Source: Euleptes europaea
Taxonomy: Eukaryota > Chordata > Lepidosauria > Squamata > Sphaerodactylidae
Direction: 5' to 3'
DNA length: 64,000 nucleotides
Assembly: GCF_029931775.1 (NCBI RefSeq)
Contig: NC_079312.1
Location: forward strand, 8,129,821-8,193,820
The position numbers and the translations under genes were made by a program. The notes beneath the pieces are model-generated. The model was not told the origin of the DNA and ran no database searches. It was given only the letters and a program-made list of their open reading frames with translations. This document shows positions 52,670 through 63,857 of this stretch, piece by piece. Position 1 is the first letter of the stretch; each line of letters starts with the position of its first letter.

Positions 52670-54465
52670 GTAACAGGAAGGTTGACAAGAATTACAGTGA
52701 ACTATGTGGGGTGTCTTTCGAAACAACCAGCCATGAAGTGGAGGAAGAGCTTTCTGAGAATCAAGAAGAGTCAAAGAGGCAGCAAGAAAACAAAGGGGAG
52801 AAGTCTTTAGTTTTCCAGGCCAGTAGCTTGCTCAAAAAGCCAGCGCAAGAAAAAAATCACAAGGGAAATTGGAGAAGTGAACATTCTGAAAGTGGAGAAA
52901 TATTGGGATGCGAATCCAACTTTTCTTCCCATCAAAGGATTCATACAGGGTATGAAACTTATAAATGTTCTGAATGTGGTAAAGGGTTCAGTAGGCTCGT
53001 TAGCCTCACTTCTCATAGGAGAATCCATGTGAGCGAGGAACCATCTGAGAGTTCAGAGTGTGAAAACAATTTTGGTCTGAGTGAAAGTCTAACTTCCCAT
53101 CAAAGAACCCACACGGGCCAAAAACCATGCCGATACTCAGATTGCAGGAAAAGGTTCAGGGGTAACACAACGTCTACTTTGCATCAGATAATCCGTTCAG
53201 AGGAAAAACAATATAAATGCTTGGAATGTGGAAAGAACTTCACTCACAAACAAGGACTCACTTCTCATCAGAGAATCCACACAAAGGAGAAGCCATATGT
53301 GTGTTTGAAGTGTGGGAAAGCCTTCCGTTGGAGCACAGCCCTCACTTCCCATCAGAGAATCCACACAAAGGAGAAGCCATATGTGTGCTTGGAGTGTGGG
53401 AAAACCTTCCGTTGGAGCACAGCCCTCACTTACCATCAGAGAATCCACACAAAGGAGAAGCCATATGTGTGCTTGAATTGTGGGAAAACCTTCCGCTCGA
53501 GCACAGCCCTCACTTCCCATCAGAGAATCCACACAAAGGAGAAGCCATATGTGTGCTTTGAGTGTGGGAAAACCTTCAGTTGGAGCACAGCCCTCACCTC
53601 CCATCAGAGAATCCACACAAAGGAGAAGCCATATGTGTGCTTGGAGTGTGGGAAAACCTTCCGTTGGAGCTTATCCCTCACTTCACATCTGAGAATCCAC
53701 GCAGGGGAGAAACCGTACAAGTGCACGGTATGTGGGAAATGCTTTAGTCAGAGTTCACACCTTAGTTCCCACCGAAGAATCCATTCTGGAGAGAAACCCT
53801 ATCAATGCCAGGAGTGTGGAAAAGGCTTCAGTCAGAGCTCACACCTGACTATACACCAAAGAATCCACACAGGAGAGAAGCCCTATAAATGCTTGGAATG
53901 TGGAAAGAGTTTCAATTGTAGCCATCACCTTAAATCACATGAAAAAATCCACACGGGGGTGCAGCCATATAAATGCCTGGATTGTGGGAAAAGCTTCAGT
54001 CAGAGCTCAAGCCTTAAGGTACATCGAAGAGTCCACACAGGGGAGAAGCCGTATAAATGCATGGAATGTGGCAGAAGCTTCAGTCGGAGCTCAACCCTTA
54101 CTTTACATCAAAGAGTCCACACAGGGGAGAAGCCATATAAATGCATGGAATGTGGAAAGAATTTCACTTCTAGCCAGTACCTTAAAGTACACAAAAGAAT
54201 CCACACAGGGGAGAAGCCATATAAATGCCTGGATTGTGGGAAAAGCTTCAATCAGAGCTCAAGCCTTAATCTACATCGAAGAGTCCACACAGGGGAGAAG
54301 CCATATAAATGCATGAAATGTGAGAGAAGCTTCAGTTGCAGCTCAACCCTTACTATACATCAAAGAGTCCACAAAAAAGAGAAGCCATTTAAATGCATGG
54401 AATGTGGAAAGAGTTTTGGCAGCCGTTCACAACTTACATTGCACAAGAGAACTCACATGTGGTAA
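52670..54465 (+). CDS. KRAB C2H2 zinc finger protein, terminal 16-finger exon (gene 3)
   Basis: The acceptor AG is at 52668-52669; GT completes a Gly codon. The linker [15 protein letters not shown] lacks the SGGQ segment of genes 1 and 2. Then a remnant ([10 protein letters not shown]), one intact finger, two degenerate (SESSEC; CRYSDC) and fifteen intact fingers to the end, sixteen in all. Five consecutive fingers share the STAL helix (RWSTAL, RSSTAL, SWSTAL) with TKEKP linkers. The array runs through the point where genes 1 and 2 are frameshifted and closes with [18 protein letters not shown] and a stop at 54463-54465, probably the ancestral C-terminus. Nuclear DNA-binding protein; partner exons 46572, 47739 and 50756. 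Confidence 0.94.
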
Positions 54466-54514
54466 ATGGTTAAATGTGTGCAGTGTGGAAAAGACTTCAC
54501 CAGCGGTGCTCAGC

Positions 54515-55020
54515 TTGTGTGTGTGTGTTAAGTGCTGCCAGGTTGCTTCCAACTCATGGCAACCCTATAAATCAATGTCCTCCAAAACATTCTATCCTTA
54601 ACAGCCTTCTCAGGTCTTGTAAACTGAGGGCCGTTGCTTCCTTTATAGAGTCAATCCATCTCTTGTTGGGTCTTCTGTTTTCCTGTCTTCTGATAATGTG
54701 ACCAAAGTACGATAGCCTCAGTTTAGTCATTTTAGCTTCTAGGGCCAGTTCAGGCTTGATTTGATTTGTTTTTCTGCAGTCCACGTTATCCGTTAACACT
54801 CTCCTCCAACCCCACATTTCAGAGGAATTTACTTTCTTCCTATCAGCTTTCTTCATTGTCCTGCTTTGACACCCATACACATGGGGAATACTATGAATTA
54901 ACTTGATCTTGGTTGCCAGTGACGCATTCTTAGAATTAAGAATCTTTTCTAACCTTCATGGTTGCCTTTCCCAGTCCTGATCTCTTTCTGACTACAGGAC
55001 ATCATAAAGTCCACACCATA
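54515..55020 (-). mobile_element. BovB 3' end, 5'-truncated
   Basis: Same insertion as 6085-6680. The reverse strand reads MYGCQSRTMKKADRKKVN, KLRLSYFGHIIRRQE with broken frames. It starts only about 50 bp after the gene 3 stop, so it probably lies in the 3' untranslated region. Confidence 0.88.
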
Positions 55021-55364
55021 GAGGGGGAAAATATAGACCAGGGGTTTCAAACATGTTGCCCGTGGGCCGGATGTGGCCCCTGGAAAGCTTCCCTTCAGCC
55101 CGCAAGGTAGCCGGCCCCCACTCCCACTCCCCTTTCTGTGCTTCCTGAGGCTGCTCCGGCCAACAAGCCCAGCCAGCCGCCTTCCGCCGTCCTTTTCTAG
55201 GCTTCCCAGAAACTGAAGGTTGTGTTGTCTCCCCGCCGGGAGGCAGTGCAATCTTCATTCCCCCCCCAGCCAAGCCCCACATGGAGCTTGACTGGGGTGG
55301 GTGTGGGGGACTGAAGACAGTGCTGTTTCCTGGCTGGGAGCTTGACTGGGGAAGGGGAAAACTG

Positions 55365-55725
55365 TGCTTGTGTGTGTGTGTGTGTGTGAAGGGCTGTGAA
55401 GTCACTTCCAACTCATGACAACCCTATGAATAAATGTCCCCCCAAACATCCTATCCTTAAACGCCTTGTTCAGGTCTTGCAAATTAAGGGCAGTGGCTTA
55501 CTTGATTGAGTCAATCCATCTCTTGTGGGGTCTTCCTCTTTTCCTGCTGCCTTCAACTTTTCCTGGCATGAGTGACTCATAATGTGTCCAAAGTACAACA
55601 GCCTCAGTTTAGTAATTTTAGCTTCTAGGCTCAATTCAGGCTTGATTTGATCTATAACCCACTGATTTGTTTTTTGACAGTCCACGATATCCGTAACACT
55701 CTCCTCCAACACCCTAAATATGTAG
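55365..55725 (-). mobile_element. BovB 3' end nested in hAT, copy C
   Basis: Paralogue of 7139-7480; (TG)n start, then AAGTCACTTCCAACTCATGA and antisense of the ORF end. Confidence 0.85.
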
Positions 55726-56169
55726 CTCCTAATATGTATTTCTGTTTCCCTCCCTACATTGCATTGCTCACATTATGCAGCAAGATCACCAACTTCCTGC
55801 TCACCAAGGGTAAACCTCAGCAGCTGGAGCTTCAGGGCAACTTCTGAGGGTCAGGACTATGTAAGCAAGATGCTGATCTCTTATCCTCAAGCCTCAGCAA
55901 TCTTGCACTGCTGCTCTTTAGGCAGAAGAACTTCCCAAATGTTAATTCTTTGTGCAATTCCTAAAACAAACAAGAGGATGTACTAAAAGGAATGACAATA
56001 TTGCCCATTGGAAACAATGGGAGAAGCTTGCAGGCTCACTGGAGATAATGGGAACCAGGAATACCAGTTGACTTGCATGGGCTCCATCGAAATACATTAC
56101 AGCCCAAAAAAGATGCAAAGAAAATGCGGAATGGATTTTCCATTAAAGTCTCTGGGCCCAAATAGACTA

Positions 56170-56510
56170 CTCTGGGACTGGAATGACAGGTGACAGAATG
56201 GAATAACAACCTCTGGGTACCAGAAGTGTTCTGGGAATGGAATGACAGCCCCCAAGTGGAATGACAGCACCTAGGAGTAGCAGAAGTGATCTGTGATTAG
56301 AATGACAGGTCAGGAGTGGAATGACAGCCAGTGGGAGTAGCAGAAGTGTTCTGGGAATGGAATGACAGGTTGCAGAGTGGAATGACAGCCCCTGGGAGTA
56401 GCAGAAGTGTTCTGGGACTGGAATGGCAGTCCCAGAATGCTTCTGCTACTCCCAGGGGCTGTCATTCCATTCTAAGACATGTCATTCCAGTCTCAGAGCA
56501 CAAATTCTGT
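56170..56510. repeat. Short tandem units ending in a near-perfect hairpin
   Basis: Five or six units based on GGAATGACAG and GAGTAGCAGAAGTGTTCTGG. The hairpin 56378-56469 has 30-bp perfect outer arms (starting TGGAATGACAGCCCCTGGGA), two mismatches, 10-bp perfect inner arms (TTCTGGGACT) and an 8-base loop. Confidence 0.9.
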
Positions 56511-57003
56511 TCCCAGGCAGCCACCCACCCACCCCCAGTCCAGAACAAATTTAATACCAGGGACCAGAGATATCAACTGTATAGAAGACACAGGCAAAGC
56601 CGTTTAATCATATTATTTTTTACTTAAACATGCTTAAAACAATGACAAAAATAATACCATTAATTGACTTTGCCTGTATCTTCTATGAAGCTTGTGTCTC
56701 TGGTACCTGGCATTCCATTTTATGGTATTTATTTATTTGGTACACGTGGCCTGGCTCAACCTATTGATATTTATGCCATATCCGGCCCTCATAACAAATG
56801 AGCTTGACATCCCTGATATAGATGCAGGGACTATTCAGATGGAGATGCCATTTTAGATCCCATCAAAGAATGCATGAAGAGGAGAAATCATAGAAATGAT
56901 TGCACTAAAAGTTTTTTTTTAATACAACAAGCTTTACAGATGGCAAAGAATTCACAGAGCCCCCCAAATGATTTAATAATTAATTAGGAAATATTTTTTT
57001 CCC

Positions 57004-57260
57004 AGTGAGCTCTCGAGCCTTAGTAAACATCAGGGAACCTGCTAATGGAGAAGCGCTTCAGAGATCTGTGGTAAACCTGACCATCCTTAGTTGTCTTGAG
57101 CCTGCAGAGGAGGAAGAAGGAGGAGTTAAAACTATGTGGGTTTTTGACTTCTAGCCCTGGCTGTTTTTCCTGCCTACCTCTCAAAGCCCATCATGCCCAT
57201 ATTTACTGAGTGTTCTGAACTGGATTGCAGCCACTGTTTGCATTTTCTCACTACCGCCAG
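57004..57260 (+). other. Conserved exon-like segment, copy C
   Basis: Same as 8733 and 39087, with a one-base shift before LVNIREPANGEALQ and a stop after MWVFDF. Supports a decaying or never-coding segment. Confidence 0.3.
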
Positions 57261-57304
57261 AGAACTATAATTCCAGCAACCTCTGAGCATGCTCCAACAT
57301 GATC

Positions 57305-57440
57305 TGGCAGTCTTCAAGCAGCGGCTGAACAAACTCTTGTCAGCGATACTCTAGGGCCTAGGCTGATCCTGCATTGAACAGGGGGGTTGGACGAGATGGC
57401 CTGTATGGCCCCTTCCAACTCTATGATTCTATGATGAATA
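57305..57440 (+). mobile_element. CR1 3' end, very short
   Basis: GGGGGGTTGGACGAGATGGC and CTCTATGATTCTATGATG. Paralogue of 9035-9165. Confidence 0.85.
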
Positions 57441-58439
57441 ATCCTAAATGGCACTGCTTTCTCTTCATGGGTTTAGTTGATAACCCCATACGACAATAAT
57501 AGCACCAATGATTTATTTCCTTCTAAAATGAACCTGCAGACGGGAAACCCACCCAAAGGGGGCTGCAGATTCACTCTTCCATGTCAAGCTTTGAACAACC
57601 CAGAATTGTATCCTTTGCTCCCAGTGATTGCAATAGTTTTTTACTTGCCTCCTAACACTCAGCAGAAAAATCCTGGCACGTCTTTGGCCCATTCTCTGTA
57701 GGCAAAGTTGACAACAATTTCCAAGCCTTCGTCTTTGAGATCTGTCTTCTGTTTGGAAAGCGGAGAGGCTCCCATTTCCTGCCACAGCTGTCCGAAAGTA
57801 GCCTGTTTTCAAATGGCTGCAAGGTGTCCTCCAGCGATGCTGGTGAGGAGAACGAGAAGCGTGGGTTTTATACCCTACTTTTTCTCTACCTTTAAGGAGT
57901 TTCAAAGTGGCTTACAATGGTGTTCCCTTTTTCTCCCCCAACAGACACCTTGTGAGGTAGGCGAGGCTGAGAGAGTTCAGAGAGAACTGGGATTGGCCCA
58001 AAGTCACTAGAATAGTTTTACAATTTATTTAACAGAATTTCAGGAGTATAGCTCATTAAATAATTTTCTTAAATGACTGGAGAGCCTGATGTAAAAACTT
58101 TGAATAAGGTATTGAATAATATCAGAGGATAAACATTTTTCTCCTCTTTTTAAAGAAATGAGTATGTAAAGCACACATACCCTCTTCCCCCCATTTGTGT
58201 TGTGTGTGTGTGTGTTTATTTTGTTTACAATAACTTGATGGTATCATCTTTTATATTGGATATGAGGTTACTATATGGTTCTTTTGTTTGTCTCATTGTA
58301 AAGTTGAATTTTTGTTCTGTATGTGTATGTATATAATAATTTTTTTTAAAAAAAACACTCCAAAGTACAGAACAATACAACAAGATTCGTATAGCTAAAC
58401 ACACAGGTGTAACAGAGAACAGAGCCTTGCAGAGGATAA
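57441..58439. other. 3' flank, copy C, no gene
   Basis: Matches 9166-10450 without the insertion at 9491. Contains a TG repeat near 58200. Confidence 0.7.
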
Positions 58440-58963
58440 TGAAGTGCCCACAATAAAGGTATTTTACCTGTGGCATTATTAACTGTCCCTGAGTACATAA
58501 GCAGGTGCAGGAATTCCCCTTTTTGACATGACGCCCATGTAGATAAATGTGTGTCAAGAATCCCCCCCTCTGTCTTCTCTTGCTTTCAAATTCACTCAGT
58601 TTGCATAAGCACACAAACATTCCTGAGTTTGCAACATCCCTGCTTCGCTAGTGTGTTATCTTGGTCATGAGAACTTCACGTTCAGATAAAGAACTGGCTT
58701 GATGCAGAAATTGTTAAGGATGACAGCACAGGAACAGTAGGATTGTATCGTATTAAAATCCATTGGTAGAAATCTATAAAGCTTGAGTAATTCTAAACAG
58801 CAATATGGTTCTTTTGCTTTTGGGCTGGAGAGATTTGATCCCAGCTTTGTATTGTTTAAATTGGTACCATTAAACGGCATAGCTGTAAAACTAACTCCTG
58901 ATCTCCAGTGCATTACCTTTGATCAGACATACCTGGGATAATAGGGGTTTTTCTGGTACAACA
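58440..58963 (-). mobile_element. Solo LTR
   Basis: 524 bp, TG...CA ends (TGAAGTGCCC, GGTACAACA) with the 4-bp target duplication ATAA (58436-58439, 58964-58967). Copies A (near 10457) and B (near 40217) show the empty GGATAAGGAC. A fossil without coding sequence; a 4-bp duplication fits a gammaretrovirus-like or Gypsy-type element. Orientation is uncertain. Confidence 0.8.
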
Positions 58964-60151
58964 ATAAGGACTTTGAATAAAGTAACTTTGAATAAAGTAA
59001 AGTTCTTGCTTGATACAACTTTTATGATGAGCAAAAGTCAACTTTGCCAGTCTAGCAAATGCCAGAGATTTCCAATGTGGTCCTCTTGCTTAAAGAAACA
59101 AACATAACATCACAGCCCTTCTACGAGGTGATAAGAGCCCTGGAAATCTTGTCCTAGCAAATAGACTCTCCCTCTGCCAACTTCCATTAATAACAACCCG
59201 GAGCTGGCAATAGGATAACCCCTTTTTAATGACCAAAGGAGTTACAAAATAATTAGCAAACTTGTAGAATATCAGGCAGGTGTCATTCTTAAACGAAACT
59301 AGCAAAGGTGGGCGTTGTTGTTTTTAAAGCAATGTGGGATATGTCACAGTAATTTCAGGAATAAAGCAAACTTTTTTTCCCATTGCTCATGCGATTGTAT
59401 GTATGGAAGGACAGCATGTGGTGTCAGGGTGTGGAAGGGCAACCTGTGCTACAAGTCTGTAATAGGGTTGCCGGCTCTGGGTTGGGAAAGACCTGGAGAT
59501 TTGTGTGTGTGTGGGGGGGTGGATCCTAGGGAGGTGAGGGACTTCAGTTGGTGCAATGTCACCTTCCAACGCAGCCGTGTTCTCCAAGGGAACCGATCTC
59601 TGTCGTCTGGAGCCCAGCTGTAATTCCCAGAGATCTCCAGCAAGCCCGAGAAAACAAAATTCTCCCCACTGTCCCCTCTTGCATTTCCCCATTCCCCTTC
59701 CCCCCTCGTTTTATTGCAACTCCTTTTCTGCCCAAATGCATTTTAAATTCACCAGATTCTTGCAGCGACGGGGGGGGGGGGGGAGGAGGGCTGCTGCTGC
59801 TGCTGCCAGCCCACTTAGGAAAATCCCAGGTTCCACTAGTTAAAACAGGCGAGTTCAAAGTGCCTAGAGAGGAATGAAATTGGGGGACAAGGGGGGGTGT
59901 TAATTGCAGGCCCCCCTTCCTGCTCCAGCCCCTTCTTCATTTTGCAGATGTTTGGGAACAGGAACTTTGGAGATTTCATTTACAAGGCCTGTTTGGAAGC
60001 ACAAAATTTTAAGGTGCAATGGTGGGGGATGCTCTTTCTGGGGTGGGTGGGGGGTGGAGAAATTAAAGCGAGCGAGAGAGAGAGAGAAATGGGGCGGTGG
60101 AGGATGCGAATCGAGTGCAATGTGATGAAAAACGGCATGGTATGTGTGTTT
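58964..60151. other. 3' flank and GC-rich region, copy C
   Basis: Non-coding. Matches 10458-12240 without the hAT MITE at 11012; part of the GC-rich region (equivalent to about 11800-11930) is deleted near 59835. A G run of 13 lies at about 59770. Confidence 0.7.
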
Positions 60152-60770
60152 AAGTACAACTGAACAATTGAAATGGTTCAAGACTTTCTATTCCTTGGCT
60201 CCACCGTCAGCCGAAAGGGAGGCTGCAGCCAAGAAATCAGAAGGAGATGGAGACTGGGAAGGGCAGCCATGAAGGAGCTAGAAAAGATTTTGAAGTGTAA
60301 GGATGTGACTCTGGCCACCAAGACTAGATTACTTCATGCCATCGTATTCCCTATTACTATGTATGGGTGTGAAAGCTGGACAGGGAAGAAAGCTGATAGG
60401 AAGAAAGTAGATTCCTTTGAAATGTGGTGTTGGAGGAGAGGGTTACGGATACCCTGGACTGCCAAGAAAACCAATCAGTGGGTTCTAGATCAAATCAAGT
60501 CTGAACTGACCCTAGAAGGTAAAATGACTAAACTGAGGCTGTCGTATTTTGGTCATGTCATGAGACGACAAGAGTCACTGGAAAAGACATTCATGCTAGG
60601 AAAAGTTGATGGCAGTAGGAAAAGAGGAAGATGGATTGACTCAATAAAGGAAGCTACAGCCTTCAATTTGCAAGATCTGAGCAAGGCTGTCAAAGATAGG
60701 ACATTTTGGAGGACTTTCATTCCTAGGGTCGCCATGAGTCGGAAGTGACTTGATGGCACTTAACACACAC
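60152..60770 (+). mobile_element. BovB 3' end, young copy
   Basis: 619 bp, with target duplication ATGTGTGTTT-like (before 60152 and 60771-60782); copy B is empty at about 43770. It is the only BovB in the window with its ORF still open over its full length. Confidence 0.92.
60173..60748 (+). pseudogene. BovB reverse transcriptase, C-terminal 191 codons, open
   Basis: The frame begins in mid-protein (VQDFLFLGSTVSRKGGCSQE) and runs through ITMYGCESWTGKKADRKK, SFEMWCWRRGLRIPW, LRLSYFGHVMRRQESLEKT, MLGKVDGSRKRGR to RVAMSRK and a stop. This is the region after the catalytic core, so the fragment has no enzymatic function. The lack of stops fits a recent insertion. No promoter or proper start is seen. 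Confidence 0.9.
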
Positions 60771-60782
60771 ATGTGTGTGTTT

Positions 60783-62513
60783 GCATGATATAGATTTTTT
60801 TGGAAAATTAACTGATCAAATTAGCAGTAAATCAAGTGAGTGCGTATCTTTTTTTAATGGTGTTTAAAAACTGTATATATCTTTTTGGCAGTCTAAAATA
60901 AACCTTCTCCCCAGTCTTCATTTAGTCCCAGGAATTTAGGAAAAGAGGTGACATCATATATCAGTAATGTGTGTGCAGCTGCAAATAACTGACTGTTTTA
61001 CATTTTAGTAACTGCAAGCATTTTAATTTCTTTTTTTCCCTTAATTTTTAAAAATTGTGATCTGTCTTTTTTGGATTTGTCCTTATTTCATTGCGTTTTA
61101 ATGTATGGTTATGTGTAACTGTTGTGTGACTCTACAAGCCTGACAAAAAAAATTTTTCCCCATCAATCAATAAATGGATTACAACATTCAATGATGTCAG
61201 GAAATCATTGAACAAATTACAAGATATGATAATGTTTGAATCTAAAAACAAAGATTCCTAGTAAAAGTTATAAATTTATCTTGTATATGATTGTATGTCA
61301 TTGTATTGAAGCGTTGTAAGCCACCCTGAGCCCGGCTTTGGCTGGGAAAGGGTGAAGTATAAATCTAATAAAATAAAAAAATAAAAACCATGCAGCTATG
61401 AATAATATAAGTTACATGAAGTTGTTCTGGACAGGAGGGTATGGTGACAGACCCCCCCTCCCTTGCCCAGTTTTGTGCAGCCCTTCCAAGGGAAATTCTC
61501 CCATCCACATTGGGGACCAAAATGAGAATGTTTTATCTCAAGATGGCTATGGATCTTGTTTCTTTAGGGAATGAATGGAAAAGCTTGCTCTTGGCGGGGT
61601 GGGGGGGTGTAAGAAGAATTGAAAGGGTTGCTCCATGAAAAAGGAGCCCAAGGACATAGTGGAGTTCCTGTCCCTTTCATTGCGGTGCAGATGAGGGGAA
61701 ATTTGGCAGATGCCAGCCACTTCTCTTCATCCTCTGCGAATCAGCCAAAATGTCTACGCAAGGAATTCAAGATCTGAGCTGTCTCCTCTGCCCAATCCTG
61801 TTATACTTGTCAGATCATGAGGATAGATTTGCTATGTCTCCTGGCAAGCTTTTTTTTAAAAAAAAAACTGAAATAGAACCTCCATGTTCCAAGGCAGTTT
61901 ACTTAAAATGTGTTAGGTGATGAGTGGAGGAGGTTGTCAGGTTTCTTCTGTAGGTGTCTGCATAGCCACTGTCAGAAATAGGAGGCTGGACTGGATGGTC
62001 TGATCCGGCAGAGGCCTCTTTTTCTCTTTTAGAAACACGCTTTGCTTCAAATTACACTGCCCTTGTTTGTGTCTCTCCTCCAGGGTGATCTTCTCTCTGG
62101 CAGGTAGGGAAAGCCAACGGCCTCCATACAACCATCTCTTTGGCATTCATCAGCCGAACATATCAGTCATCTACTCTCTATGAGAATTGGGACCCGTCCA
62201 ACATGCACAGCAGGCCTTGTTTTTTAGGTATTTTTCTTTCTTTCTCTCCTGCACTCTCTAAAAAGGTCAAAAGTGGTAAGAAGTGGTTAGAGTGTCAAAC
62301 TAGGATCTGGCAGTCCCAGGTTCAAATCTCTACTCTGCCATGGAAGCTTGGCCAGTGACACACACTCAGTGTTGCCTACTTCACAGGGTTATTGTGAGGA
62401 TAAACTGGAGAGAAGTCAACAGTGTAAACTGTTTTAAATTCCCCATTGGGGAGGAAGGCTGCACTGACTGGGAGGGTGGAAGAATATCCTCTTCTTTAAA
62501 AAATGGAGTTTAA
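60783..62513. other. 5' region of gene 4, no coding sequence
   Basis: Paralogous to 12250-13640 and 43780-46090, including the retroposon tail at 61315-61388. A tRNA-type SINE copy lies at 62277-62450. Confidence 0.7.
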
Positions 62514-62727
62514 GAGGGTTACCGCATGATGTATTCCCACCAATGTATTAAGAGTTTGAAAATGTTATTAAAAACATCACTTTAAAAGGGTTTTTGGATA
62601 CTACGGCTAAAAAATGGTTGGAAGATATCTTCACACCTTAAGGGGCCAAACAAAGTGTGAACAGTATTTTTTATAACATTTTCAAACTCTTAATACATCG
62701 CTGGGAATTCATAATGCGGTAACCCCC
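62514..62727. mobile_element. TIR MITE, long inverted repeats
   Basis: The ends GGGTTACCGCATGATG and the inverted AATGCGGTAACCCCC extend into arms of about 60 bp (TTAAGAGTTTGAAAATGTTA). The empty site GGAGTTTAAGAATCTTCC is at about 46090. The duplicated target is TAA or TAAGA, which would suit a Harbinger-type element. Confidence 0.75.
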
Positions 62728-62756
62728 TAAGAATCTTCCTGAGCTATAAGAGGCAG

Positions 62757-62982
62757 TGTGTTTTGTTTGTGTGTAAAATGCCATCAAGTCGCAGCCGACT
62801 TATGGGGACCCCTTTTGGGGTTTTCATGGCAAGAGATTAACAGAGGTGGTTTGCCAGTGCCTTCCTCTGCACAGCAACCCTGGTCTTCCCTGGTGGTCTC
62901 CCATCCAAATACTAACCACGGCTGACCCTGCTTAGCTTCTGAGATCTGACGAGATCAGGCTAGCCTGGGCCATCCAGGTCGT
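62757..62982 (-). mobile_element. 5S-rRNA-derived SINE, minus strand
   Basis: Same insertion as 46128-46352 in the paralogous block: AAAATGCCATCAAGTCGCAG, CTTAGCTTCTGAGATCTGAC. Confidence 0.88.
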
Positions 62983-62984
62983 GG

Positions 62985-63192
62985 CTAGATTATCTGACTA
63001 GGATCTAGGTGGTCCAATTTGAATCTCCACTCTGCCACAGAAATTTGCTGGCTGACTTTGGGCCATTTGTGCCCTGTCAGTCTGGCCCACCTCCCAGGGT
63101 TGTTGTGAGGATGGAATGGAGGAGAACAATATAAGCCACTTTGGGTCCCTGTTGGGAAAAAACATGAAGTGTAAACAAATAAAGATGAATTT
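62985..63192 (+). mobile_element. tRNA-derived SINE leading into the gene 4 start exon
   Basis: GGTCCAATTTGAATCTCC (box B-like), CCCAGGGTTGTTGTGAGGAT and TATAAGCCACTTTGGGTCCC; ends about 13 bp before the acceptor. Confidence 0.75.
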
Positions 63193-63205
63193 GTATCCCT
63201 CACAG

Positions 63206-63288
63206 GCAGTGGAAGAGATTCAGAGTCAGGTTCCAGATCATCTCTTCTTTGGGGCAGAATGGAAACACTTAAGATGCAGCCAGCTCAG
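63206..63288 (+). CDS. Start exon of KRAB zinc finger gene 4 (MQPAQ)
   Basis: The acceptor CCTCACAG ends at 63205, ATG is at 63274 and the donor GTAAGG follows 63288. Five codons, MQPAQ, phase 0. By the spacing in the other copies (about 930-1090 bp), the KRAB-A exon would lie just beyond the window end. This shows that the tandem cluster continues to the right. Confidence 0.75.
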
Positions 63289-63596
63289 GTAAGGGATGAT
63301 TCACATGAATAGCTTGGTGCTTCCTTTGAATGCAGGGCTGGAAAGGAACCATTTCTGGGTTTTTTTGTAATTTGCAGCCTTCCTTTCTTGGTAAGTTGCA
63401 TTAGATTTCTCCATAGAGAAAAGGGGCCTAAAAATGCTGAAATATATTTATAAAATTAATTTCCATGTCTTTCTGATAACTGCAAAGTAACACAGCAGCC
63501 TGTTCAGGAGACCATGCAGTTCACTGATCTTCTCCCATTAATCAAAAGGTGGGGTGCCCATACACTCCCCAGGCAGGTTTAATTGTTTTTCTATGG

Positions 63597-63778
63597 CAGG
63601 GGTGTCAAACATGTGGCACCCCTTGAGAGCTCTTGAGATCCAGCCCCTTGAGAGCTCTTATCTGGCCCATGAGCCAGCCGAGGCAGCCACCACTCCCCCA
63701 GTCCCTATCTGGGCAGGTGACGCATGGCCCGGCATGCGTCATATCCGGCTCTTGTAACAGATGAATTCAACACCCCTA
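63597..63778. mobile_element. hAT MITE, short
   Basis: CAGGGGTGTCAAACATGTGG at the left, decayed ATTCAACACCCCTA at the right, TTCTATGG duplicated (63589-63596, 63779-63786). Same insertion as 14247 and 46966. Confidence 0.88.
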
Positions 63779-63857
63779 TTCTATGGTATGTCAAGTATTC
63801 GTTGAAGGTAGAACTCACCCTTGGAGTACCAAGACCTTTCCATGAAGGATCTGGAGG

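Larger units (their letters stand above)
55039..56815. mobile_element. Non-autonomous hAT element, composite, copy C
   Basis: CAGGGGTTTCAAACATG at the left, AGCTTGACATCCCTG at the right; ATATAGAC (55031-55038) and ATATAGAT (56816-56823) flank it. Paralogue of 6691-8535. Confidence 0.8.
51575..61420. repeat. Segmental duplication block, copy C
   Basis: Paralogous to blocks A and B from the minus-strand CR1 to the 5' region of the next gene. It keeps the BovB and hAT insertions of A and has its own LTR (58440) and BovB (60152). Confidence 0.9.
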
